Below the pieces are notes generated by a model, which had not been told where the DNA came from, made no database searches, and saw nothing but the letters and a program-made list of their open reading frames with translations. 9,769 nt of DNA from Clostridia bacterium. GTDB lineage: Bacteria > Bacillota > Clostridia > Christensenellales > UBA1242. Made by a program: the position numbers and the translations under genes. The stretch covers positions 1 to 9,769 of the forward strand of contig JAGCSP010000027.1 in the NCBI GenBank assembly GCA_017964105.1. The letters run 5' to 3'. Shown piece by piece: positions 1-6,264 of the stretch (the stretch's first letter is position 1; each line of letters begins with the position of its first letter).

Positions 1-461
1 CCCATTTTTTCATAAAGAATAATTGCATTTGTGTTATTGTTATTTACTAACAACTGCAAAAAACCATATTTATTACCATCACTACTTTCACTAAACATAT
101 GTTGCATCATTTTTGTTGCCAAATGTTTGCGTCTAAATTTTTCATCTACAACTAACCTATCTATTGTAACTGAATGACCTAAAATGTAATGGTCCACGCT
201 ATCATCACGTTTATTTATTTGGTCATTTATGTAACCAACAATTCTCTTTGTACCATCAATGTCAGCAATGGCAACAATTACGCATGAACATTTCCCCTTA
301 CTCATTTTGTCTGACATTGTCAATTCGTCACAATAATCAAATCCTTGTTGTTCCAAAAACATAAGCTCACTATCATGCGCCTTAACTTCATCAAAATCAT
401 ATTTAGCAATATAATAATATTCTTTGCTATTTTTTGGTCTGAATGTTTCTAGAATTTTCAT
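1..461 (-). CDS. GNAT-family N-acetyltransferase, 3' end cut by the window edge
   Basis: The gene reads from 461 down through the left edge, giving 153 full codons plus a partial glycine codon, with no stop. It looks like a GNAT (Gcn5-related) enzyme, which transfers an acetyl group from acetyl-CoA to an amine; the substrate cannot be read from the sequence. Residues 101-120 match motif A (beta-4 strand DRLVVDE followed by RRKHLA and a helix), where the pyrophosphate arm of acetyl-CoA binds. Residues 140-154 (NNNNTNAIILYEKMG) match motif B, the NxxAixLYeklG signature near the C-terminus. Only about ten to thirty residues should be missing. The usual RxxGxA glycine is His113. No Shine-Dalgarno precedes the ATG; a promoter sits directly upstream. 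A second ATG at codon 34 is an alternative start. It lies behind the ftsZ terminator, so it is probably not part of the dcw operon. The family call is firm, the start less so. Confidence 0.82.
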   Translation of the reverse strand, partial: MKILETFRPKNSKEYYYIAKYDFDEVKAHDSELMFLEQQGFDYCDELTMSDKMSKGKCSCVIVAIADIDGTKRIVGYINDQINKRDDSVDHYILGHSVTIDRLVVDEKFRRKHLATKMMQHMFSESSDGNKYGFLQLLVNNNNTNAIILYEKM

Positions 462-467
462 GCTTAT

Positions 468-496
468 ATTATATAATAATATAAATAATTAGTCAA
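468..496 (-). promoter_or_regulatory. Sigma-A-type promoter of the acetyltransferase gene
   Basis: On the minus strand TTGACT (496-491) is followed by a 17-nt spacer and TATAAT (473-468), 11 of 12 consensus bases at the ideal spacing. With a start site seven bases after the -10 box, transcription would begin at about 461, the A of the ATG. It lies just after the ftsZ terminator, which supports an independent transcript. The region is very AT-rich, so a chance -10 is easy, but the -35 and spacing make the pair convincing. Confidence 0.7.
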
Positions 497-504
497 TAGC
501 AAAC

Positions 505-533
505 AAAAAAACCGCTATTTCTAGCGATTTTTT
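505..533 (-). terminator. Intrinsic terminator after ftsZ, possibly bidirectional
   Basis: Read on the minus strand, a 5-bp stem (CGCTA/TAGCG, extendable by one U-G pair) with loop GAAA at 513-526 is followed by seven T residues (511-505). On the plus strand the same hairpin is followed by six T residues (528-533), so it could work both ways, although no plus-strand gene approaches it. It begins only a few bases after the ftsZ stop codon, as expected for the end of the ftsAZ transcript. Confidence 0.8.
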
Positions 534-538
534 ATATG

Positions 539-1675
539 TTAAAATTTGTGTGATTTAATCTTACGAAGGAATGGTGGAATATCACTATCATCAATTGGAG
601 CTTGTAGCTTTTCTTCTTGGATACCATCAAATAAAGAACTTTGTTCTTCGTGATCCTCACTTTCTTCTTCTGTCAAATTATTAGACACAGATCTAATCAC
701 TTCTTTTTTCATATCGTCTGCAACTGATTGACCTGTAAAGCCAGTAGCAATAACAGTAATTTCTACCTCGTCTTGCATATTCTCATCAATACCACTACCA
801 AAAATAATGTTACATGATGGGTCAACAACTTCTTTCACTAATTCTGCTGAATTATACACTTCTTCCAAGGTTAAATCTAGGCCACCTTTGATATTAAGGA
901 TAATACCTGTTGCACCCTCGATAGTTGTTTCAAGAAGTGGGCTTGATACTGCTTGACGAACAGCTTCAATAGTACGATTTTCGCCTTTACCACGGCCAAG
1001 ACCCATATGTGCAAGACCTTTGTTTTTCATAATTGTTTTTACGTCTGCAAAGTCAAGGTTAATAAGACTTGGTGTTACAATCAAATCACTAATGCCTTGT
1101 ATACCTTGTCTTAGCACATCATCAGCTGTACGGAATGCTTCAACAATAGGTGTTCCCTTTGGAACAATTTTAAGCAATTTTTCATTAGGAATAACCACAA
1201 GAGTATCAACGCAAGATTTTAAATCTTTTACGCCATGTTCTGCGTTTTCCATACGTCTTTTGCCTTCAAAACTAAATGGTTTTGTTACAACAGCAATTGT
1301 AAGAATACCCATTTCTTTTGCAATGCCTGCAATTACTGGGGCTGCACCTGTACCAGTACCACCACCCATACCAGCAGTGATAAATACAAGGTCTGTACCT
1401 TCCAATATATCTTTTAGCATTTCTCTTGATTCTTCTGCTGCTTTAAAACCAATATCTGGATCAGCACCAGCACCAAGACCACGTGTGAGTTTTTCACCTA
1501 TTTGAATGCGGTGTTTTGCGCGTGACATAAGCAATGCTTGCTTATCAGTGTTTACTGCCACAAATTCTGCAGATGTAATACCTGCATTCACCATGCGGTT
1601 TACGGCATTATTTCCGCCACCACCAACACCAATAACTTTAATGTTACAAATTTGATTTACACTAGTATTTTCCAT
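539..1675 (-). CDS. ftsZ: Cell division protein FtsZ, complete
   Basis: FtsZ is the tubulin-like GTPase that polymerises into the Z-ring at mid-cell and recruits the divisome. The 378-residue length is normal. Visible landmarks are the glycine-rich nucleotide-binding loop GVGGGGNNAVNRM (16-28), the tubulin signature GGGTGTG (104-110), the T7 synergy loop NLDFADV (206-212) that completes the GTPase site of the next subunit, a short acidic linker (about 317-362), and the C-terminal conserved peptide DIPPFLRK (365-372) that binds FtsA, SepF and other partners. The ATG at 1675 has an AGGAG Shine-Dalgarno (1686-1682) six bases away, whose first A is the last base of the ftsA stop codon, so ftsA and ftsZ are translationally coupled. 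No promoter is seen in the 10-nt gap; expression should come from the promoter before ftsA. Identification is certain. Confidence 0.99.
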   Translation of the reverse strand: MENTSVNQICNIKVIGVGGGGNNAVNRMVNAGITSAEFVAVNTDKQALLMSRAKHRIQIGEKLTRGLGAGADPDIGFKAAEESREMLKDILEGTDLVFITAGMGGGTGTGAAPVIAGIAKEMGILTIAVVTKPFSFEGKRRMENAEHGVKDLKSCVDTLVVIPNEKLLKIVPKGTPIVEAFRTADDVLRQGIQGISDLIVTPSLINLDFADVKTIMKNKGLAHMGLGRGKGENRTIEAVRQAVSSPLLETTIEGATGIILNIKGGLDLTLEEVYNSAELVKEVVDPSCNIIFGSGIDENMQDEVEITVIATGFTGQSVADDMKKEVIRSVSNNLTEEESEDHEEQSSLFDGIQEEKLQAPIDDSDIPPFLRKIKSHKF

Positions 1676-1685
1676 AATTCTCTCC

Positions 1686-2801
1686 TTATTTCATTAGTGC
1701 GAAGTTTAATAAACTTATTACTGAACTTAGTTCTGGTTGCATATATTGCAATGATTTTGGTTTTACTATCTCAATTTTGCGACCTATAGCATTAGAAATG
1801 TATGCTTTTGCGCCTTTTAGATAACTAAGACCGCCACCCGTTAAATAAATAGGCTCGCCCTCATCCACTTTGGAAGTAAATTGCTCTAAGCAACTCTTAA
1901 TACCTTGTACAATGTTATCTATGCTAAGCAATGCCACATCATTAGCTGTTTTTGCATGAACCTTCTCCACCTGGTCACCACCAACATACAACTCATAATA
2001 ATCAAGTTCTGTGGCATCTATTGATAAAATCAATTTACGTTTCAATTGTTCAGCCTCTGCAAAGCTGAGATTCAATGAATTGCTAAGATCGCCCGTAATA
2101 AACCCACCGCCAAGTGAGAAACTGCTAAGATCAGATAGCCCTTCCCCACATACAAATGATGCTGAAGTTGTAATGTAGCCACAATCTACAAGCACTGCAC
2201 CCACACTACGTTTATCTGGTTCTAATAGATACAAATTTTCTGCAAGCATGCTACATACAAGTTCAAAATCGATATTGCCACATTCTTGCATAATGGAACT
2301 AATCATGTGAACAAATTTGTTTTCAACAAATACCATGCTTACTCTTGCCCTAAGGCTTGTGGTATAAATGCCAATAGCATTATTTACCCTATTTCCATCA
2401 TCTAACAAATAGTACATTGGAGATACTGACACAAGCATACTTTGACTATCAAGACTGCCATTTACCTTAGCGAATAACTTATCTAAATGTTTTTCTGTAA
2501 CGCAAACTCTTTTGCCAAACGCAATTTCTGTATCAACTTCATGAATGATGCAAAAGTCACTAGGCACACCGATATACAAGGTTTTAATTTTATCACCAAA
2601 ACCTTCTTCTGCTTTTTCTATTGCAGATTGAATACTTGCTTTTAAAGTATTTGGTTGCAAAAATTCACCATCCATAAAGCCTGCATAATCTGCTTGCCCA
2701 CTGCCAAGTATTTTAAAATTGTTGTTTACACCATGCTCACCCACCAACACAGTGATGTTTGATGAGCCAAAGTCTAAAACTGCAGCATACTTATTTCGCA
2801 T
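1686..2801 (-). CDS. ftsA: FtsA-like actin-family division protein lacking the usual C-terminal membrane tail
   Basis: FtsA is an actin/Hsp70-fold ATPase that links FtsZ filaments to the membrane and to later divisome proteins. Its place directly before ftsZ supports the call. Seen, counting from the ATG: phosphate-1 loop LDFGSSN (9-15), an SHS2/1C subdomain beginning around 84 (GKRVCVTEKHLDKLF), YYLLDDG and the IGI segment (130-145), phosphate-2 region VDCGYITTS (205-213), and adenosine motif LTGGG (320-324). The protein stops at 371 residues, right after the last helix of the actin fold, whereas E. coli, B. subtilis and T. maritima FtsA run to about 420-440 and end in an amphipathic membrane-targeting helix. 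The phosphate-2 loop has GYI where many have GGG. I chose the ATG at 2801 (AGGAG at 2814-2810, 8-nt spacing); a TTG one codon upstream at 2804 is also possible. It could be a clostridial FtsA variant rather than orthodox FtsA. Confidence 0.9.
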   Translation of the reverse strand: MRNKYAAVLDFGSSNITVLVGEHGVNNNFKILGSGQADYAGFMDGEFLQPNTLKASIQSAIEKAEEGFGDKIKTLYIGVPSDFCIIHEVDTEIAFGKRVCVTEKHLDKLFAKVNGSLDSQSMLVSVSPMYYLLDDGNRVNNAIGIYTTSLRARVSMVFVENKFVHMISSIMQECGNIDFELVCSMLAENLYLLEPDKRSVGAVLVDCGYITTSASFVCGEGLSDLSSFSLGGGFITGDLSNSLNLSFAEAEQLKRKLILSIDATELDYYELYVGGDQVEKVHAKTANDVALLSIDNIVQGIKSCLEQFTSKVDEGEPIYLTGGGLSYLKGAKAYISNAIGRKIEIVKPKSLQYMQPELSSVISLLNFALMK

Positions 2802-2809
2802 CAAATTCG

Positions 2810-2814
2810 CTCCT
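2810..2814 (-). promoter_or_regulatory. ftsA ribosome binding site
   Basis: AGGAG lies 8 nt before the ATG at 2801 and 5 nt before an adjacent in-frame TTG at 2804. Both spacings are workable; ATG is preferred because it is the stronger codon. The choice changes the protein by one residue only. Confidence 0.75.
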
Positions 2815-2826
2815 ATTTCACAAAAA

Positions 2827-2868
2827 ATTATATATTATAACGCGCGCGCGTGTCAAATAATTTGTCAA
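2827..2868 (-). promoter_or_regulatory. Consensus promoter of ftsAZ with a (CG)5 tract in its spacer
   Basis: On the minus strand a perfect TTGACA (2856-2851) and a perfect TATAAT (2832-2827) are separated by 18 nt. A second TTGACA (2868-2863) lies 12 nt upstream and includes the ftsQ stop codon, and a second TATAAT (2839-2834) lies one base before the main one. The spacer holds ten alternating C/G bases (2850-2841) inside the 12-bp perfect palindrome ACGCGCGCGCGT (2851-2840). The predicted start near 2820 gives a leader of about 19 nt that contains the ftsA AGGAG. The element gives ftsAZ a transcript independent of ftsQ. Confidence 0.82.
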
Positions 2869-3707
2869 TAATCAAATGGTAGATAATAGCAATCATCTAG
2901 CGTTACACCTTGCACAACAATTGCACCAGTTGTCTTACCTTGTGTTTTTAGTGCATCATATGCACCTTTACCAATCAAAATTTTACCGCTTAACTCGTTG
3001 TAGCAATTTTGAACTTTTACTTTCATGCCTTCATCATTTACCACAAGATTTAATGATGAACGATATGCAATATCAATGTTTACACTTTTTACCCAACCCT
3101 TGATCATGGTGTTAGTTACTTTTTTGTCATTTGTTTCTTCGTCCCAGAATATTTCTTCTAATGTGGATGATGCAGTAGCAAGCACACTAGTTACACGCTT
3201 TACATTTGCCACATAACCCACTTTAAAATCACTCTGCTTTAATGGTGTGTTACCACCATTGTTACTCACTGTAACCACAATTGGTTTTTTAGATTTTGCA
3301 GTGTCCCACTCATCATATTGAGTTTGAGTTATTATATCAAGCACTTTGTTTTCATCATCAAGCACCGCATATTTATCATCTTCTAGTGTTACAGCATACA
3401 TATTTACACGTTCTGCCGCATGTACAACTAGTTCATTTGGAAACTTTGTTTCCAACTTTATAATTTCTATATATGGATACTTTGCTTCAATTGTGTTTTT
3501 AATTTCTGCTTTATTTAGCAAAAACACACTTCTACCCATAGGAAAATCTTTGGCAATTTCACTATCAGCATACTCTGACAAATACATTTTAGTTGTATGC
3601 CACGAAAAAGTAATAGTACCTAGTGTAAATACAGTACTACAAAGCACAATTATTGTGGTAAGTAAAACAAATATTGAGAGTATTATGATTAGTCGTCTGT
3701 TTTTCAT
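2865..3707 (-). CDS. ftsQ: Cell division protein FtsQ/DivIB, complete
   Basis: FtsQ (DivIB in Gram-positives) is a single-pass membrane protein that joins FtsL and DivIC (FtsB) and helps activate septal wall synthesis. At 280 residues it has the family layout: a very short basic cytoplasmic end (MKNRR), one transmembrane helix (about 6-30), and an extracytoplasmic POTRA domain (about 31-100, with GRSVFLLNKAEIKNTI, then the IIKLETKFPNELVVHAAER strand-turn-strand). A beta domain follows, containing the typical YAVLDDENKVLD segment and the late KGWVKSVNIDI and KGAYDAL parts. It ends in TGA. The start at 3707 places the basic residues directly before the helix, as expected, but no Shine-Dalgarno precedes it. 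It lies between murA and ftsA, behind a terminator, with its own likely promoter. Which of the two family names applies depends on taxonomy; the family call is firm. Confidence 0.93.
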   Translation of the reverse strand: MKNRRLIIILSIFVLLTTIIVLCSTVFTLGTITFSWHTTKMYLSEYADSEIAKDFPMGRSVFLLNKAEIKNTIEAKYPYIEIIKLETKFPNELVVHAAERVNMYAVTLEDDKYAVLDDENKVLDIITQTQYDEWDTAKSKKPIVVTVSNNGGNTPLKQSDFKVGYVANVKRVTSVLATASSTLEEIFWDEETNDKKVTNTMIKGWVKSVNIDIAYRSSLNLVVNDEGMKVKVQNCYNELSGKILIGKGAYDALKTQGKTTGAIVVQGVTLDDCYYLPFDY

Positions 3708-3717
3708 ATCAACATGT

Positions 3718-3726
3718 ATTATATCA
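3718..3726 (-). promoter_or_regulatory. Extended -10 promoter of ftsQ
   Basis: TGATATAAT (3726-3718) is a complete extended -10 element (TG-N-TATAAT), which can work with a weak -35; the only -35 candidate is a poor TTGTGT 16 nt upstream. It lies right after the murA terminator. A start seven bases downstream (about 3711) leaves a leader of only about four bases before the ftsQ ATG. A further TATAAT a few bases upstream is probably incidental in this AT-rich stretch. Confidence 0.6.
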
Positions 3727-3748
3727 TAAAATTATAATCACACAAATT

Positions 3749-3777
3749 AAAAAACGCCCAAAATAACTATTTTGAGC
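3749..3777 (-). terminator. Intrinsic terminator after murA
   Basis: On the minus strand a 9-bp stem GCTCAAAAT/ATTTTGGGC (one U-G pair) with loop AGTT spans 3777-3756, followed by G and six T residues (3754-3749). It ends the murE-murA transcript about 20 nt after the murA stop and separates it from ftsQ. Confidence 0.85.
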
Positions 3778-3779
3778 AT

Positions 3780-3799
3780 TAAAATACATTTGTATTTTA
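3780..3799. repeat. Perfect A/T-rich inverted repeat between murA and its terminator
   Basis: TAAAATACA and TGTATTTTA are exact reverse complements, separated by 2 bases, directly after the murA stop codon. It makes a 9-bp hairpin upstream of the main terminator hairpin. It may help mRNA 3'-end stability or be a protein site; with only two G/C pairs it could also be chance. Confidence 0.5.
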
Positions 3800-5050
3800 C
3801 TAAAACCTATTTATAACTGCACCAAGACACCTTAAATCGTCTTCAATACGATGATATCCCCTGTCAATATGTTCCACCTGATTCACTGTGGTATATCCGT
3901 CTGCACCAAGGCCTGCTAGAACAAGACCAGCCCCACCCCTAAGATCACATGCTTCCACATCTGCGCCATACAATTTGGGCACGCCCTTTACTATTGCCAT
4001 GCGGTCCTTCAAAGTAATATTTGCACCCATCTTAATAAGCTCTGTGCATATTTTAAATCTTGTTTCAAAAAGATTTTCACTAATTACACTAGTCCCCTTA
4101 GATGTGGTTTGAAGTGTAAGCATTTGACTTTGCAAATCGGTAGGAAATCCTGGGAAAACTTGCGTAGCAATGTCGGGCAAAGCTTTTAGCTTTGAATTAC
4201 AGCAAATAGTTACACTATCATTATTTGCATCAATCTTCGCTCCTGCTTGCTTTAAATTAGATAATAGTGCCATATTATGTTCTTTTGGACTACCAACAAG
4301 CGTAATTTTACCACCAGTAATTCCACATGCGATAAGATATGTACCACATATAATTCTATCTTTAATTGATGAATATTCCACACCATGCAATTCTTTTGTG
4401 CCTTCAATCACTATCGTTGATGACCCTGCACCAAAAATATGTGCGCCCATTGCAGTTAAGAAATTTGCCAAATCCACTATCTCTGGCTCGCGTGCTGCAT
4501 TATATATAGTAGTTGTTCCATTTAACCTTACTGCTGCCATCATTAAGTTTTCTGTTGCACCAACTGATGGAAAATCTAAATGTATTTCATTTGCGTGCAT
4601 GCATGCACCATCACAATATATGTAACCATGTTTTTCTTCTATTTTTACGCCTAATTCCCGTAAACCATGCAAATGCAAATCAATTGGCCTTGCACCTATA
4701 TTACACCCGCCAGGATACGCCACTTTTGCCTTGCCAAGTACGCTAAGCATAGGACCCAACATGAATATTGATGAACGTATCTTTTTGGTATACTCTTCTT
4801 TGATGCTATGGCTATGAATATTTGCACTACTTATTATCAAAGTGTTATCCACCCAAGTGCTTACACAGCCAATAGAATTTAGTATGTCAGTCATACTAAA
4901 TACATCCACTAATTTCACACAATTATATATACAAACCTCGCCTTTTGCCATAATACTCGCCGCAATTATTGGCAACAATGCATTTTTAGCAGTAGGTACT
5001 TGCAACTCACCAAATAGTTTGTGTCCACCCTCAATATGTAATTTTTGCAT
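3800..5050 (-). CDS. murA: UDP-N-acetylglucosamine 1-carboxyvinyltransferase MurA, complete
   Basis: MurA is the cytosolic enzyme that transfers enolpyruvate from PEP to UDP-GlcNAc, the first committed step of peptidoglycan synthesis and the target of fosfomycin. From the ATG at 5050 it is 416 residues, the normal length, in two repeats of the EPSP-synthase-like fold. Visible active-site residues fall at the same numbers as in the E. coli enzyme or one off: Lys22-Asn23, Cys116 in PGGCNIGARP (the fosfomycin-reactive Cys, 115 in E. coli), Asp305 in GFPTDLQSQ, Arg371 in DLRGGA and Arg397 in HIDRGY. The segment before Lys22 reads VPTAKN where SGAKN is usual. The start is set by GGGGTG (5062-5057) six bases before the ATG; a GTG at 5059 would fall within that site. 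It follows ftsW after 71 nt, in the place where murG often lies, and is closed by a terminator. Sensitivity to fosfomycin is predicted because the Cys is present. Confidence 0.97.
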   Translation of the reverse strand: MQKLHIEGGHKLFGELQVPTAKNALLPIIAASIMAKGEVCIYNCVKLVDVFSMTDILNSIGCVSTWVDNTLIISSANIHSHSIKEEYTKKIRSSIFMLGPMLSVLGKAKVAYPGGCNIGARPIDLHLHGLRELGVKIEEKHGYIYCDGACMHANEIHLDFPSVGATENLMMAAVRLNGTTTIYNAAREPEIVDLANFLTAMGAHIFGAGSSTIVIEGTKELHGVEYSSIKDRIICGTYLIACGITGGKITLVGSPKEHNMALLSNLKQAGAKIDANNDSVTICCNSKLKALPDIATQVFPGFPTDLQSQMLTLQTTSKGTSVISENLFETRFKICTELIKMGANITLKDRMAIVKGVPKLYGADVEACDLRGGAGLVLAGLGADGYTTVNQVEHIDRGYHRIEDDLRCLGAVINRF

Positions 5051-5056
5051 AACAAA

Positions 5057-5062
5057 CACCCC
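5057..5062 (-). promoter_or_regulatory. murA ribosome binding site, decides the start
   Basis: GGGGTG sits six bases before the ATG at 5050 and pairs with the anti-Shine-Dalgarno core with one mismatch. The upstream in-frame GTG at 5059-5057 is part of this same element, so it is unlikely to be the start. Confidence 0.65.
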
Positions 5063-5121
5063 AATACATATTATTGTATGAGAGTTATGCGTTTATTGTT
5101 GAATTTCACAAAAAACATGGC

Positions 5122-6264
5122 TTATATCCTGCTTTTTAGTTTAGATTTAAATACATTAATATTAAACGAAAGATTGTTTTGTTCTTTCCTATCTACATTT
5201 AGCAATATTCCAATTGCACCCATAAACACAGATAAACTAGTGCCACCGGCAGAAATAAATGGAAGTGGTATTCCCGTAGGCGGAATAAGTCCTGTTACCA
5301 CACAAATATTGATAAGCAACTGCATTGTAATCACACTAGTAATACCAAATGCAAGGTATGTGCCCAACCTATCTTGTGCCCTGTATGCAATTTTTATGCC
5401 ATACAAAATTAGTACCAAATACACCAAGCACAAAATCACACAACCCACAAATCCCAATTCTTCACCAACAATGGAGAAAATAAAGTCACTTTCTGCAAAT
5501 GGCAAAAATAAATACTTTTGCCTACTATTAAATAGGCCTACACCAAACATTCCACCAGAACCAAGAGAATATAATGATTGAATAAGTTGAAATCCCTCTT
5601 CTTTTGGGTTTGCCCATGGGTTAAGAAAAGCAGTAAGACGTTGCAATCTATATGGCTCAATAATAATAAGAATTGGCACTAATGCAAGTGCTGGAATTAG
5701 CAACAATAAGAAATGTTTAATTTTCATTCCGCCCACAAACAACATGGATAACATTACCATGCCAACACATAGCGTTACAGATAAGTTTGGTTCTAATAGT
5801 ATAAGTAAGCAGATTGTGCCACCAGCAATTAGTACAGGTAATGCCCCTTTAAATGTGTGCATTTTCTTATAATTGGCTGCCATATAGCATGAGGCAAATA
5901 TCACAAAGCCAAACTTGGCAATTTCACTACTTTGAATTGTAAATCCACCCACACCTATCCAACGCCTAGCACCATTACTAGTAATACCAATGCCTGGCAC
6001 AAAAATCAATGCGAGTAACACAATTGAAATACATATCACCCAATATTTTATTTTGGAATATTTGTGATAATCAAAATTGTAGCAAAACATAAAAAACACA
6101 ATACCTAGTACAAATCCAATAAACTGTTTTATTACAAAGTAATAACTATTGCCATACTTTATGTTTGCACTATAACTACTTGCGGAATAAATCATAGTCA
6201 TGCCAAATACAATAAGTGTTAGCACTAAACACACAACCACAATAGTCGTTTTCCTACTCTTCAT
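5122..6264 (-). CDS. ftsW: SEDS-family peptidoglycan polymerase FtsW, complete
   Basis: FtsW is the membrane glycosyltransferase that polymerises lipid II at the septum with its partner class B penicillin-binding protein. The 380-residue protein is built of about ten hydrophobic helices from residue 6 to 356, with a short basic tail. The SEDS landmarks are clear: NGARRW (97-102), the extracytoplasmic segment QKYLFLPFAESDFIFSIVGE with the putative catalytic Asp260, and the TGIPLPFISAGGTS signature near 330-343. The call FtsW rather than RodA or SpoVE rests on its place after murD in a dcw cluster; SpoVE, a sporulation paralogue, occupies this spot in B. subtilis and cannot be excluded. The ATG at 6264 is preferred; a GTG one codon upstream (6267) is the alternative. 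The gene overlaps the end of murD by 11 nt, with only a weak GGTGA nearby, so translation probably depends on coupling. Confidence 0.93.
   Translation of the reverse strand: MKSRKTTIVVVCLVLTLIVFGMTMIYSASSYSANIKYGNSYYFVIKQFIGFVLGIVFFMFCYNFDYHKYSKIKYWVICISIVLLALIFVPGIGITSNGARRWIGVGGFTIQSSEIAKFGFVIFASCYMAANYKKMHTFKGALPVLIAGGTICLLILLEPNLSVTLCVGMVMLSMLFVGGMKIKHFLLLLIPALALVPILIIIEPYRLQRLTAFLNPWANPKEEGFQLIQSLYSLGSGGMFGVGLFNSRQKYLFLPFAESDFIFSIVGEELGFVGCVILCLVYLVLILYGIKIAYRAQDRLGTYLAFGITSVITMQLLINICVVTGLIPPTGIPLPFISAGGTSLSVFMGAIGILLNVDRKEQNNLSFNINVFKSKLKSRI

Noticed and set aside
2841..2850. The (CG)5 run as a sequencing or assembly artefact or linker remnant
   Set aside because: It lies exactly between promoter boxes, flanked by intact genes on both sides, and extends naturally into flanking alternating bases. 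Natural origin is more likely, though reads could confirm it.
4591..4608. CATGCATGCA repeat inside murA
   Set aside because: It simply encodes residues (ACMHA) of the conserved MurA frame and has no other sign of function.
5073..5103. Possible promoter before murA: TTCAAC (5103-5098) and TACAAT (5078-5073)
   Set aside because: The spacer is 19 nt, both boxes are imperfect and there is no extended -10. In AT-rich DNA this is expected by chance, and murA can be read from the operon.
5045..5581. Plus-strand open frame of 178 codons, and similar shorter plus-strand frames inside ftsZ, murA, ftsQ and mraY
   Set aside because: They lie antisense to strongly conserved genes, have no recognisable domain and are low-complexity mirrors of hydrophobic or conserved coding sequence.
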